Part shown: in pieces, positions 1-11,278 of the stretch
Position numbering within the stretch: the first letter of the stretch is position 1
Layout: the number at the start of each line of letters is the position of its first letter
Assembly (NCBI GenBank): GCA_002733805.1
Contig: NVXG01000030.1
Span: forward strand, 1 to 64,000
Reading direction: 5' to 3'
DNA length: 64,000 nucleotides
Origin: Robiginitomaculum sp.
GTDB taxonomy: Bacteria; Pseudomonadota; Alphaproteobacteria; Caulobacterales; Maricaulaceae
Translations under genes and position numbers: made by a program
Notes under the pieces: model-generated
The model's input: only the letters and a program-made list of their open reading frames with translations
Told to the model about the DNA's origin: nothing
Database searches by the model: none

Positions 1-703
1 TCTGCAACTCAAAGCGCCCATAGTGTTCCAAGTGGCTGGGTGAAAACTCAAAACGCATTTCCGCTGCATCATTGGTGTGGGCCAGCTCCGCCCTCAAATT
101 GGTTTTCGGTAATTTGATGACATAGGTGCCCGCAATTAGGTCGCCAATCCGCTGATTACGCTTCTGAAAAAAGGGTGTGGCCAGCATGAGAAATAACCAG
201 AAAAGCATAATGCCCCAAGACGGCGCATCAGCCCCTCCAAATCCAAATAGGATCAAGATTGGAAGAAAGACTTCGAGTTCCTTCATCAAATTGCGCACAA
301 CAATCTGATGCGCACTCAACCGTTGTCCGTCAGCGCTAATCACCCGTAACCCGGTAAGCCGCTTACCAATGGTGCGCCCATTCCAAACCAACTCAGTCAA
401 AATATAGTACGGCGCACGTATCCCAAGCATCAACAGCACAAAGAGCGTACTGACCTGACTAATAGAAATTGTGAAGCTATAAATCACCAGAATAAAGATC
501 AGCGCCAGCCCCCCATGGGTAATGAGCAAATCGAGAAACTGGGCCGAGAAGCGCGCTCCCAATCCCGCGACATCAAAATGGAGAGGCACACCTTCTGGCG
601 GCAAAACATCAATACGGCCTTTGTTTTGCGCACCGTTAAACTTTTGATGAGCATTCACAGGCTGAACCGGGACACCTTTGCGCGCACTCGGGAAAAACTT
701 CAT
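1..703 (-). CDS. RDD family membrane protein (C-terminus cut by window edge)
   Basis: Manual minus-strand translation MKFFPSARKG...LVWNGRTIGKRLTGLRVISADGQRLS...QRIGDLIAGTYVIKLPK; typical RDD-family pattern. Missing from ORF track because its stop is outside the window. Confidence 0.85.
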   Translation of the reverse strand, partial: MKFFPSARKGVPVQPVNAHQKFNGAQNKGRIDVLPPEGVPLHFDVAGLGARFSAQFLDLLITHGGLALIFILVIYSFTISISQVSTLFVLLMLGIRAPYYILTELVWNGRTIGKRLTGLRVISADGQRLSAHQIVVRNLMKELEVFLPILILFGFGGADAPSWGIMLFWLFLMLATPFFQKRNQRIGDLIAGTYVIKLPKTNLRAELAHTNDAAEMRFEFSPSHLEHYGRFELQ

Positions 704-1021
704 CGAGTTTCTCCCTTAGGTGGCGTGCCCATGGAGCCCACCTCTTCCTTGCCGGTAAAGAAAAGCCAGTAAACCCAAAAGAACGGCCGTCCTGTCTGAA
801 CCGCTACGACCCTTTATAGCTATATCTATCTAGTCGTTTGCGATCGTGCGTCAGATGGGGACGACCGAAGAACTACTGTATAACACAAAAAGAAGAGATT
901 TGCACCCCCGGTGCCATTATGCCGCAAATGCCCCCTTGCCCAATTCATTTAGATGCGGTATCTGCCCGTCAAACTTGCGAACAATTCGCTTAATATCAAT
1001 AACAAATTCAGGACCACTCCA

Positions 1022-1204
1022 ATGGCCGTACCTAAGAGCAAAATCACCCGTTCACGCCGTGGAATGCGTCGCAGTCACGACCGGCTGGCTTCTGCAACTT
1101 ACATTGAAGATGCAAATTCAGGCGAATTGCGTCGCCCACATCATATTGATCTGAAAACTGGTATGTACCGGGGCAAACAAATCCTAGAACCAAAAGACGA
1201 CTAA
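1022..1204 (+). CDS. rpmF: 50S ribosomal protein L32
   Basis: [22 protein letters not shown], 60 aa; internal start of ORF 953..1204. Confidence 0.95.
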   Translation: MAVPKSKITRSRRGMRRSHDRLASATYIEDANSGELRRPHHIDLKTGMYRGKQILEPKDD

Positions 1205-1230
1205 TCCAGAGGTTCGAATCATTTATTATG

Positions 1231-1264
1231 GCGCCGCTTCGATAGCTTCGAGGCGGCGTTTTTG
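1231..1264 (+). terminator. Rho-independent terminator after rpmF
   Basis: GCGCCGCTTCGATAGCTTCGAGGCGGCG hairpin followed by TTTTT. Confidence 0.75.
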
Positions 1265-1320
1265 CGTTTGAAACGTAAAGTGAGCCAATAGTGCTTTGCC
1301 TGTGGCCTTCGAGCCGTTAG

Positions 1321-2631
<1,311 letters not shown>

Positions 2632-2707
2632 CTATATACCTCCCGATTTGCATTTACCCGCATATTAGCGTTATCTTATATTGATGATGCAAAAAGGGAG
2701 GTACATC

Positions 2708-3583
2708 ATGACAAAAAAACGGATTCTGACAGGTGCAGTTTTGGCTTTTGCCCAAATTTCGACCGGCAGTGCATTTGCCGATGATGCTGGCTTGATGCCA
2801 TATCAACGAGGAACCGCTCCGGCGGCAGAGGTTCGCAGTTCATTGAACGCGGCAGGATTTGAAATCGTTGGCGAATACTCGCCTTATGCTAACGCACAAA
2901 TCATTGCCATTAGTAATGACGCACTTCGATCCGCTGCTGCGGAGTCAGATTTTGGTGGATACGGCGCTGCTTTGCGGGTTTCCATCACAACGGTCGATGG
3001 TGTTGACCAGATCGCTTATAATAACCCGGCCTATATTTCCAATATTTATCGGATGAACAGTGACCTTTCCGCAGTACAAACTGCACTTGAGGGCGCATTG
3101 GGCAATCAAGGTCAATTTGGTGCCAAAAAGGGCTTGTCCGCCGAAAGATTACGTAAGTACCGATATAAAATTGGCATGCCCGGCTTTATGGGCCACATGA
3201 AAATTGCTGCACATGGCTCTTATGCCGAAGCCGTTGCTGCGGTTGAAGCTGGACTAAACCAACACAAGCTAGGGGTTGGTAAAGTGTATCGGGTTGATGT
3301 GCCCGGCAAAGATGAAACCCTGTTTGGTGTATCGCTGTCAGAGGCCGCCGAAGATGCTGGTGACGCCCATGTGATGGCCACAGTGGACAAAGAACATATC
3401 CGCTCTACGCCGCACTTGAGCTACGAAATTCTGGTTTCTGGCGACACTGCCTACATGCTGGGCGGAAGGTTTCGGATTGCCCAAAGCTTCCCCTCTTTGA
3501 CCATGGGGACCTTTATGAAAATAAACAGCTCACCTGGCGCAATCAAAAAAGCTTTGAAAGAAGCTGCAAACGGAGCGGAATAA
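2708..3583 (+). CDS. secreted protein of unknown function, possibly DUF302-like
   Basis: Signal peptide MTKKRILTGAVLAFAQISTGSAFA; GGGAGG SD upstream; no firm family assignment. Confidence 0.7.
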   Translation: MTKKRILTGAVLAFAQISTGSAFADDAGLMPYQRGTAPAAEVRSSLNAAGFEIVGEYSPYANAQIIAISNDALRSAAAESDFGGYGAALRVSITTVDGVDQIAYNNPAYISNIYRMNSDLSAVQTALEGALGNQGQFGAKKGLSAERLRKYRYKIGMPGFMGHMKIAAHGSYAEAVAAVEAGLNQHKLGVGKVYRVDVPGKDETLFGVSLSEAAEDAGDAHVMATVDKEHIRSTPHLSYEILVSGDTAYMLGGRFRIAQSFPSLTMGTFMKINSSPGAIKKALKEAANGAE

Positions 3584-3612
3584 AACCAACTCCAAACTTA
3601 ACCTGATTACAC

Positions 3613-3646
3613 ACCCTCGCTGGAGAAATCCGGCGAGGGTGTTTTT
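3613..3646 (+). terminator. Rho-independent terminator
   Basis: CCCTCGCTGG-AGAAAT-CCGGCGAGGG stem-loop followed by TGTTTTT. Confidence 0.75.
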
Positions 3647-3706
3647 ATGTGGAACTCTGTACCAAATCAGTTGATATTGCGCGAATTGAACAAGTAGAGG
3701 TCCATT

Positions 3707-4666
3707 ATGTCATTACCCCCAATTTTAGCAGATCGTTTACGGCTCCCCCTGATCGGAGCGCCGATGTTTATTTTGTCCGGGCCTGAATTGGTGATCGCCC
3801 AATGCAAAGCCGGAATTGTCGGTTCATTTCCCTCACTAAACGCGCGGCCGATCGAGCAATTGGATGAATGGTTGATACAAATCAAGGCAGAGTTGGCCGA
3901 GTGGGACCAACAAAACCCGGATCAATTATCTGCACCCTTTGCCGTGAACCAGATTGTCCACCGATCCAATGTCCGATTGGAAGAAGATGTGGCTTTGTGC
4001 GTCAAACATGAAGTGCCGATTGTCATCACCTCTCTGGGCGCCCGGGTCGAGGTCTTTGAAGCCATCCACTCCTATGGCGGCATTGTCCTGCATGATGTGA
4101 TCAATGATCGCTTTGCACACAAGGCGATAGAAAAAGGCGCCGATGGCCTGATTGCAGTGGCTGCAGGGGCAGGGGGGCACGCCGGGCCGCTTTCTCCCTT
4201 TGCTTTGATCCAGGACATCAGGAAATGGTTTGACGGCCCCTTGCTGCTCTCTGGCTGCATCGCTACGGGGCAGGCTATTCTGGCCGCTCAAGCCATGGGG
4301 GCTGATCTGGCTTATGCGGGATCCATGTTCATCGCCACAGAAGAAGCAAGAGCCGTAGCCGACTACAAGCAAATGGTGGTGGATTGCGATGCATCCAGCA
4401 TTGTGAATTCCAATTTGTTTACCGGCATTCATGGCAATTATCTGGCACCATCCATTCGCAAAGCAGGACTGGACCCGGATCATTTGCCGGTCAGCGATCC
4501 CAGCGCCATGAATTTTGGTTCTGGCGGCAGTAGCGATGCCAAAGCATGGAAAGACATTTGGGGCTGCGGGCAGGGGATTGGTGCCGTGGAAGCCGTGTTA
4601 CCGGTTACTGAGTTGGTTGAAAAATTGCGCGCCCAATATGATGCAGCCAAAGATGCCCTCAAATAG
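3707..4666 (+). CDS. nitronate monooxygenase (2-nitropropane dioxygenase family)
   Basis: LRLPLIGAPMFILSGPELVIAQCKAGIVGSFPSLNAR...GADGLIAVAAGAGGHAG; NMO/NPD flavoprotein motifs. Confidence 0.9.
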   Translation: MSLPPILADRLRLPLIGAPMFILSGPELVIAQCKAGIVGSFPSLNARPIEQLDEWLIQIKAELAEWDQQNPDQLSAPFAVNQIVHRSNVRLEEDVALCVKHEVPIVITSLGARVEVFEAIHSYGGIVLHDVINDRFAHKAIEKGADGLIAVAAGAGGHAGPLSPFALIQDIRKWFDGPLLLSGCIATGQAILAAQAMGADLAYAGSMFIATEEARAVADYKQMVVDCDASSIVNSNLFTGIHGNYLAPSIRKAGLDPDHLPVSDPSAMNFGSGGSSDAKAWKDIWGCGQGIGAVEAVLPVTELVEKLRAQYDAAKDALK

Positions 4667-4681
4667 GCTCCTCACCTATGT

Positions 4682-5821
4682 CTAGTTTTCGGTAAGAACA
4701 GCTTTGGTTGTTTGACCCAAAGTAATCGTAAAATCGATTGGGTCGAAATCACCCCTTGGCTGCCACGCGACCAAGCGATAGCGCCCCGCAGCCAATGGTA
4801 GGTTTTGGCCCGGTTTGATTTTGATCTTGTCTGTTCCGGGTTTTCCGGAACCATCTAGACGATAGAGCCGTCCAACCCGACTTTTGGTTTTTGGTTCTGT
4901 TTTGAAAACATAATCCATTTCAAACCAGCCAACCGGCACTTCATAGCGCAAGGTCTGGGTTTGCTGGTTCGATATCTCGACGTTTTCAACCCGAAATGGT
5001 GTGAAACTGTTTCGAACCTCCAAGGTGTAAGTCCCCGATGGAATGGTGCCACCCCCGGCATATTGGATCATTCCAATGTCTTTGCCATTTTGCATCGCAA
5101 CAAATGGCAAGACCAATCGCGCATTGCTTCCCTTTGGAAACAATTGGGCAAAGACCCGAACTGGAAAAACCCGGCCCACGCCGAGCTCGGCACTGGTTGT
5201 TTTTTGTAAGTTGGCACTTAAATCACTGGCTGAACGACTATCATAAAACGAACCACCTGCAGTATCCGTAATGCACTGCATCGCTGTACGGCCCGGACGA
5301 TCCAACCCTAGACCCACCACGTGGATAACCAGTTCAATACCTGAAGACTTCCAGTTTTTCACCAAAGCGCAGGGGTCGCGACCACAACTTTCAACCCCAT
5401 CACTAATCAGTAAAACCTCACCAGTGCGGCCCTTCATATCTGCAAGCGCCAATTCCAACGACCGGGCAATTGGTGTTTTGCCAAGTGGCTGAACGCTGTC
5501 GATCAACGATCGCATTTTAGGCAATGTAGTGACAGGTGAACCAAACGGAACGACCAATTGGGTATCTTCGCAATCTGACTTGGTTCGGTGTCCATAAAGG
5601 CGCAAAGCCAACTCACGATTGGCCATCAATTTACCATCAATATTATGAAAGGCTTGGCGAGCTGCCTCAATTTTGCGAGTTCCGTCGGACAGCTCGCCCC
5701 ACATCGAATTCGAGACATCAAAGATCACGTAGAGGCTTTTTGTTTCAGTCGGATCAGGTTCTGCAAGCACTATATTGCTGCAACAAAAAATAATGCCCAA
5801 CGCCAGTAAAATGGATCGCAT
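4682..5821 (-). CDS. secreted von Willebrand factor type A domain protein
   Basis: Signal peptide, then YVIFDVSNSMWG (MIDAS DxSxS), GKTPIARSLELAL, VLLISDGVESC. Confidence 0.85.
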   Translation of the reverse strand: MRSILLALGIIFCCSNIVLAEPDPTETKSLYVIFDVSNSMWGELSDGTRKIEAARQAFHNIDGKLMANRELALRLYGHRTKSDCEDTQLVVPFGSPVTTLPKMRSLIDSVQPLGKTPIARSLELALADMKGRTGEVLLISDGVESCGRDPCALVKNWKSSGIELVIHVVGLGLDRPGRTAMQCITDTAGGSFYDSRSASDLSANLQKTTSAELGVGRVFPVRVFAQLFPKGSNARLVLPFVAMQNGKDIGMIQYAGGGTIPSGTYTLEVRNSFTPFRVENVEISNQQTQTLRYEVPVGWFEMDYVFKTEPKTKSRVGRLYRLDGSGKPGTDKIKIKPGQNLPLAAGRYRLVAWQPRGDFDPIDFTITLGQTTKAVLTEN

Positions 5822-6000
5822 ACTTGAATCCCCGATTTCTGTCCCACGTTAGCATTGTATAGATTTTCTCAATTCCAGACAATCACCAATACATCATGAT
5901 TTTGTATTGCGGGTCGTTATCCCGATCAGCGTTCAGCTTACTTTATTTTGAAATGCCGACGCATGGCGTAGATGAACTAGTCTGGGGTACTGAATCCCGG

Positions 6001-7218
6001 TTATGCGGGGGGCTTACAGCCAGATGTAATGCCGCCTGATATGGTCCAAGAAGTGGCGTCTTCAGAAACCATATGACAGGTTTTCATGTCCAGATAACGG
6101 CCGGATCCACTCCAATACCCACCACCAAAAACTGTCAGTCTCCGCGCCTGAATTTGCCGGGACGTTCCGGGCATAAAATTGCAACGAGATGTTCTGTCAT
6201 CTGGATTATATACGCATAAAATCTGCCCACTCGCATTGAACAAATTCAAAACTAACCGTTTGGGTTTGGCGATTTCTGTGATGGGAATTTGCACATTCAC
6301 TGCGGGAGCTGGGAGGGTGTCAATCTCATTTTTCAAACCTAATTTCTGGACTGGTTTAACCTTGGAAACTACGGCCGGAAAGACGGTTTCCACCACCAGC
6401 ATTTCACTGTGCTTTTGCTTAATTTCCGCCAATAATGTATCTCGAGATTTTTTATATTGATCCAGATTTACAGCACTCATTGTAATGCAACCGGCATCGT
6501 GCTTTTCAAGGGTTCCGCCAAACAGCGTCCGTAATATATCCGGATAACCGATAACACCCGGTAGGGCTTGATCACGTGCGATAACAAGGGATGTGCGCAA
6601 GTTTGGGTATTCTGCTGCTGTGAAGGATACACCATGGATTGCCTTTACCGCCTGATCATAGGATCGCAACAAGCCGTCATATTTGGCAGCCCATTCAAGG
6701 CCATTTTTATCAGCCAATTTTGCCTTTGTGTCTAATGCGGCGCACTGTTCTTGCTGATCGGTTTTGGCATACCTAGCCTGCCAGCTTTGCGGCACTTTAT
6801 ACAAAATGTTCAAATTGGTATCGAACCTTGCTTTAGCCGACTGGTATTCTGTTTCAATATCGGCCGGATTGGCCGCAAAGCATTTGGCCTTGGCAAATGT
6901 TTGATTAAAACCATTCATTTCCGCCAAGGCTCGTTTGGCTGCTTCACCGGCGATGATCAGTGAATTTCTGGTGGTCAAAACTTGCGGCCATTCGAAATTG
7001 GCTTCTGAACGCAAGGCAAATGCAGCGTCCGCCGCCTTTAGCTTTTGATTGTAAATTTCTGCTTTGGCATCATATGATGCGACGGTGGTTTCAACGGCAG
7101 CAGCCTTACCAACCCCGATCGTACGCAAGCTTAAACATTCATCTGCGATGGCCGATTGAATTGGTGCAAAGCAAAGGACTGCTGCCAACAAAATGCAATC
7201 GCGCAGTTTAGTTTTCAT
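6001..7218 (-). CDS. secreted hypothetical protein
   Basis: Start MKTKLRDCILLAAVLCFAPIQSAIA (signal peptide) at 7218; 405 aa; Cys-containing C-terminal segment; no recognised domain. Confidence 0.7.
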   Translation of the reverse strand: MKTKLRDCILLAAVLCFAPIQSAIADECLSLRTIGVGKAAAVETTVASYDAKAEIYNQKLKAADAAFALRSEANFEWPQVLTTRNSLIIAGEAAKRALAEMNGFNQTFAKAKCFAANPADIETEYQSAKARFDTNLNILYKVPQSWQARYAKTDQQEQCAALDTKAKLADKNGLEWAAKYDGLLRSYDQAVKAIHGVSFTAAEYPNLRTSLVIARDQALPGVIGYPDILRTLFGGTLEKHDAGCITMSAVNLDQYKKSRDTLLAEIKQKHSEMLVVETVFPAVVSKVKPVQKLGLKNEIDTLPAPAVNVQIPITEIAKPKRLVLNLFNASGQILCVYNPDDRTSRCNFMPGTSRQIQARRLTVFGGGYWSGSGRYLDMKTCHMVSEDATSWTISGGITSGCKPPA

Positions 7219-7801
7219 TTTTTGGCTCCGACATTCGCGCTGACCAATGAGGTCTGCATAATGAAATATATTTGTCGTTTCCACCAATTTCCACCTGCGC
7301 GCCTTGTTCTATCGCATTGCCATCTGCATCTAACCGCAACACCATGATTGCCTTGCTGCCACACCAGCATATGGTTCTGATTTCCCGCAAACTGTCCGCA
7401 ATCGCCAGCAATGCCGCACTACCTGGAAACAGTTTGCCCTGAAAATCAGTTCGCAAACCATAACACAACACCGGCACGCCTAACTCGTCAGTTGCTTTGG
7501 CCAGCGCCCAGACCTGTTGCTCAGATAGGAATTGCGCTTCATCCACCAATACGCAGTGCAAGGAGCCATCCTGAACCTGGGTGGCAATCAAATTAAACAA
7601 GTCTGTATCGCTTGAAAACACTTTTGCCTCGGCATTCAGTCCAATGCGAGATGTCACTGAGTTGACCTCACCGCGATCATCCAGCGCCGCCGTCAGAATC
7701 ATGGTCTGCATACCGCGTTCCTGATAATTATAGGAAGCCTGCAACAAGACTGTCGATTTCCCTGCGTTCATCGCTGCGTAGCTGAAATATAACTTTGCCA
7801 A
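7208..7801 (-). CDS. tdk: thymidine kinase
   Basis: MAKLYFSYAAMNAGKSTVLLQASYNYQERGM... VDEAQFL; type II thymidine kinase motifs. Confidence 0.95.
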   Translation of the reverse strand: MAKLYFSYAAMNAGKSTVLLQASYNYQERGMQTMILTAALDDRGEVNSVTSRIGLNAEAKVFSSDTDLFNLIATQVQDGSLHCVLVDEAQFLSEQQVWALAKATDELGVPVLCYGLRTDFQGKLFPGSAALLAIADSLREIRTICWCGSKAIMVLRLDADGNAIEQGAQVEIGGNDKYISLCRPHWSARMSEPKNEN

Positions 7802-7936
7802 TTGTTCGGCCCTTTTGATAAATTTGGTTCGGTGTAAACTGAACTATACAAACAGGCAATTGATCCCTTGCCCTGAAAGGGTTTCTGGGACCATAAACAG
7901 CGACATTTTTGCTTTTTGACAAGAAACGTATCTGTA

Positions 7937-9022
7937 ATGACGCAACCCCTCGAGAACATCCTGCATCGCTTGGAACAATTGGTGGCGATTGACACGCGAA
8001 ATCCACCAAGAGCGATGGACGCGAAACATCCGATTGTTGGCGCGTTAGCTGCCGGGTTTGAAGACAGTGCTTTGTCGCTCAATGATCTGGGTGAGGGCTG
8101 TGTGCAAATACTATTGCAACGCGGTTCTCCCTCTACCCTGATCAATATCCATGTGGATACCGTGCCTTGTGCTGATGGCTGGAGCCATTCTCCTTTTGCC
8201 CTGCACCGAGCCGAAGACCGGGTGTATGGCCTTGGGGCATGTGACATCAAAGGCGCTGCGGCCTGTGCGATAACCGCCGCTCAAGCCGGGAGCGATGACT
8301 TCGCCCTGTTGTTCACCACTGATGAAGAAAATGGACAGGGAAGGTGCGTAGAGGAATTTGCCAATAGTGATCACGGGTTTTCAAAGGTTATTGTCTGCGA
8401 ACCTACTGGCTCAAAAGCCATTTTTGCCCATCGAGGATTGGGTGCCTATGAATTGGAATTTGCAGGTACCAGCATGCATTCTTCCGAATGGGCCGCGCTG
8501 AAAAGCTCAGCCATCCATCGGGCTGCAAACTGGATTTCTGCCGCCTGTACCTATGCGGATAAAAAGCGGAAACAAGGTGGAGATTTACCCGGCATTTGTT
8601 TTAATTCCGGACATATCGAAGGCGGCATCAAACCCAACATTTGCGCGCCAAATTGCAGTTTGAATTTTGGCATGCGTCCGGGACCAGAATATAAGCTGGA
8701 GACCATTGCCGCCGAATTGCAAGCTCTGGTTCCAAGCGAACATTTCGTAAAATTTGAACAATCGTATGGCAGTCCGGCGCTTAGCTTAAGCGGCCAACAA
8801 TTGAATGATGCTCAATATCTGGCCAATCGACTGGGGATTGCAACGGGTGATCCGGTCAATTTTTGGACGGAGGCTGCGTTGTTCTCGGACGCGGGTCTGC
8901 CAGCATTCGTATTTGGACCGGGCGATATCGCCCAAGCCCATGCGGTCGATGAGTGGGTGAAATACGAGCAATTGCTCTATGTTCATTCAGTATTTGAGAA
9001 AGTATTTGCGTTCGATGACTGA
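7937..9022 (+). CDS. argE: M20 family deacetylase, acetylornithine/acetylcitrulline deacetylase-like
   Basis: LVAIDTRNPP, INIHVDTVP, GLGACDIKGAAA, TTDEENGQG; first gene of argE-argB-argC cluster. Confidence 0.85.
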   Translation: MTQPLENILHRLEQLVAIDTRNPPRAMDAKHPIVGALAAGFEDSALSLNDLGEGCVQILLQRGSPSTLINIHVDTVPCADGWSHSPFALHRAEDRVYGLGACDIKGAAACAITAAQAGSDDFALLFTTDEENGQGRCVEEFANSDHGFSKVIVCEPTGSKAIFAHRGLGAYELEFAGTSMHSSEWAALKSSAIHRAANWISAACTYADKKRKQGGDLPGICFNSGHIEGGIKPNICAPNCSLNFGMRPGPEYKLETIAAELQALVPSEHFVKFEQSYGSPALSLSGQQLNDAQYLANRLGIATGDPVNFWTEAALFSDAGLPAFVFGPGDIAQAHAVDEWVKYEQLLYVHSVFEKVFAFDD

Positions 9023-10352
9023 GCAAAAATCAGAAACCAGCGCCACCCGGCAATTGGTCCGCGAATTATTGGGCGCCATGACCGAAGGGCGCGAAGTCCG
9101 TGCGTGGTTAAAACAGTTCGGTCAATTGCAGCCAGAACGCTTTGCCATCGTCAAAATTGGTGGCGGCACCCTACGCGATGAACTGGATACAATTTGCTCG
9201 GCATTATCGTTTTTACAAAAACTGGGGCTGTCCCCGATAGTCGTACACGGCGGCGGCCCGCAGATTGATACTGCATTGGCCGACGCGGGCATCAAAACGC
9301 CGCGACTGGATGGGTTACGCGTCACATCCGAACAGGCCATGCCGATCATTTCGGCGGCTTTACGCGAAGTCAGTCTGAACTTTATTTCCGCCTTGAATGC
9401 ACAAGGCGTGCAAGCTCAATTCTGCCCGGCCGATACGGTACAGGCTAAGCTGGTTAATCCCCAAAAATACGGCCGGGTCGGCGCGCCAGATAGTATCAAT
9501 TATCAGGCCATTACCCGCTCGATCCAACAAGGTAACCTTCCAATCCTGACCAGTATTGCGATTGGACCAGATGGCAAGCAAGTCAATGTAAATGCCGATG
9601 CACTGGTGCGGGATCTAGCCATTGGTTTGAAGCCACAGAAAATTATTTTCCTGACACCCACTGGCGGTATTCTAGATGAAAATGGCCAGCGTATTTCAGT
9701 AGTTCAATTGGTCAGTGACTACGAAAATCTAGTTACTCAAGATTGGCTGAATGGCGGTATGCGTTTGAAATTACAGCAAATCCAGGAAACTCTGGATGAA
9801 CTTCCGTTGACCGCCTCGGCGGCCATTACCAGCCCCGATAAACTGATCAAAGAATTGTTCACCCATAGTGGCTCAGGCACATTGATTCGCAAGGGTGAAG
9901 CTATTCATGTCATTCGGGATTTTGATGACTTGGACCGAGCGGCAATTTCCGAGTTGATCGAAACGTCCTTTGGGCGAGACTTGCATTCGAATTTCTGGAA
10001 GAAAACCAATTTTGAATTTGCTGTTCTTTCGCAAAGCTGCCGGGCTGTGGCCATGGTCAGTCGCTTGGACGAAACGTTGTATCTAGACAAATTTGCCGTG
10101 TTGGAAGAAGCCAGAGGCGAGGGGTTGGGCGCTGCGGTCTGGACCCGATTGTTACAAGAAGCGCCGTGTCTTTTTTGGCGCTCACGAGTGGGAAATCCAA
10201 TCAATCCATTTTATTTTCAGGAAGCAGATGGCAATTGCAAAATTGGTCAATGGCAAGTTTTTTGGCGCGGTTCCATTGACTGGCCAAATGTCCATTCGCA
10301 CCTCAAGGAAATTGCAGACCTGCCGGACTCCTTTTTGAAGGAGTCGCAATAA
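9015..10352 (+). CDS. argB: bifunctional N-acetylglutamate synthase/kinase (NAGS/K)
   Basis: Amino-acid kinase domain (FAIVKIGGGTLRDELD, VVHGGGPQID, NVNADALVRDLA) followed by a GNAT-like C-terminus (DKFAVLEEARGEGLGAAVWTRLLQ...FYFQEADG); ATGACTGA overlap with argE stop. Confidence 0.9.
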   Translation: MTEQKSETSATRQLVRELLGAMTEGREVRAWLKQFGQLQPERFAIVKIGGGTLRDELDTICSALSFLQKLGLSPIVVHGGGPQIDTALADAGIKTPRLDGLRVTSEQAMPIISAALREVSLNFISALNAQGVQAQFCPADTVQAKLVNPQKYGRVGAPDSINYQAITRSIQQGNLPILTSIAIGPDGKQVNVNADALVRDLAIGLKPQKIIFLTPTGGILDENGQRISVVQLVSDYENLVTQDWLNGGMRLKLQQIQETLDELPLTASAAITSPDKLIKELFTHSGSGTLIRKGEAIHVIRDFDDLDRAAISELIETSFGRDLHSNFWKKTNFEFAVLSQSCRAVAMVSRLDETLYLDKFAVLEEARGEGLGAAVWTRLLQEAPCLFWRSRVGNPINPFYFQEADGNCKIGQWQVFWRGSIDWPNVHSHLKEIADLPDSFLKESQ

Positions 10353-11278
10353 TGCCTGTTAAAAAGATTGGCATCATTGGCGGGCGTGGTTTTGTCGGCG
10401 CCGAATTGATCGAAATTCTAAACGATCATCCAAATTTGGAATTGGAATTTGCCTCTTCATCTTCAAATGCTGGCAACGCCATTCCCGGCACTGATCTCAC
10501 GTTTATTGACGTGCAGCCTGAAGACATAAAACAATTCCCGCAGCTTGATGGGCTGATCCTAGCTTTACCGAATGGCCAAGCAGCTAAATGGGTGCAGGCA
10601 GTAGATCAAGCCGGTCTGGATCTTTGCATATTGGATATCAGCGCCGATTTTCGCTTTGATGCGGGTTGGGTTTATGGATTACCTGAGATCAATCGCCAGC
10701 TTTTGCACGGCGCACGACGTATTTCCAACCCCGGCTGCTATGCCACGGCGGCGCAACTTGCACTATTTCCCATCCGGGACATGTTGGCCGGCCCAGCTAA
10801 TATCTTCGGAGTTTCCGGGTTTTCCGGGGCGGGTGCTACGCCAAACCCAAAAAACGACCCTGAACACCTGAAGGACAATTTAATACCCTATTCGCTGATC
10901 GATCATATTCATGAGCGCGAAATCAGTCACCAATTGGGGCAGCCCGTACATTTTAGCCCGCATGTTGCATCTTTTTTTCGCGGCATCAGCCTGACGATCC
11001 ACCTGAATTTTAGCGCCCCGATCAACTCCGAAGCACTGCGGAACAAGTTCGAGGAATTCTATCAGGATCATCCTTTGATATCTGTCAGCGAAACCATTCC
11101 AGAAGTAAAACAGGTGGTCCATTCACCAACAGCCCGCATTGGCGGCTTTCACGTCGATGAGACAGGGCGCCATGGCGTGATCATTGTTGTGCTCGACAAC
11201 TTGTTAAAAGGCGCAGCATCACAAGCTATACAAAACTTGGAGCTGGCGCTGGGTACTGGTCAATCGAAGCGAAATTAG
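10352..11278 (+). CDS. argC: N-acetyl-gamma-glutamyl-phosphate reductase
   Basis: KKIGIIGGRGFVGAELIEIL, ISNPGCYATAAQLAL; 1-nt TAATG overlap with argB. Confidence 0.92.
   Translation: MPVKKIGIIGGRGFVGAELIEILNDHPNLELEFASSSSNAGNAIPGTDLTFIDVQPEDIKQFPQLDGLILALPNGQAAKWVQAVDQAGLDLCILDISADFRFDAGWVYGLPEINRQLLHGARRISNPGCYATAAQLALFPIRDMLAGPANIFGVSGFSGAGATPNPKNDPEHLKDNLIPYSLIDHIHEREISHQLGQPVHFSPHVASFFRGISLTIHLNFSAPINSEALRNKFEEFYQDHPLISVSETIPEVKQVVHSPTARIGGFHVDETGRHGVIIVVLDNLLKGAASQAIQNLELALGTGQSKRN

Noticed and set aside
515-772. 85-aa plus-strand ORF
   Set aside because: Antisense to the RDD-family CDS (1..703, minus), whose translation is clearly protein-like.
846-1154. 102-aa ORF overlapping rpmF
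   Set aside because: Out of frame with rpmF (L32), no family-like sequence and no SD.
3926-4483. 185-aa antisense ORF in the nitronate monooxygenase gene
   Set aside because: The sense strand encodes a complete conserved enzyme; the antisense translation is Cys/His-rich noise.
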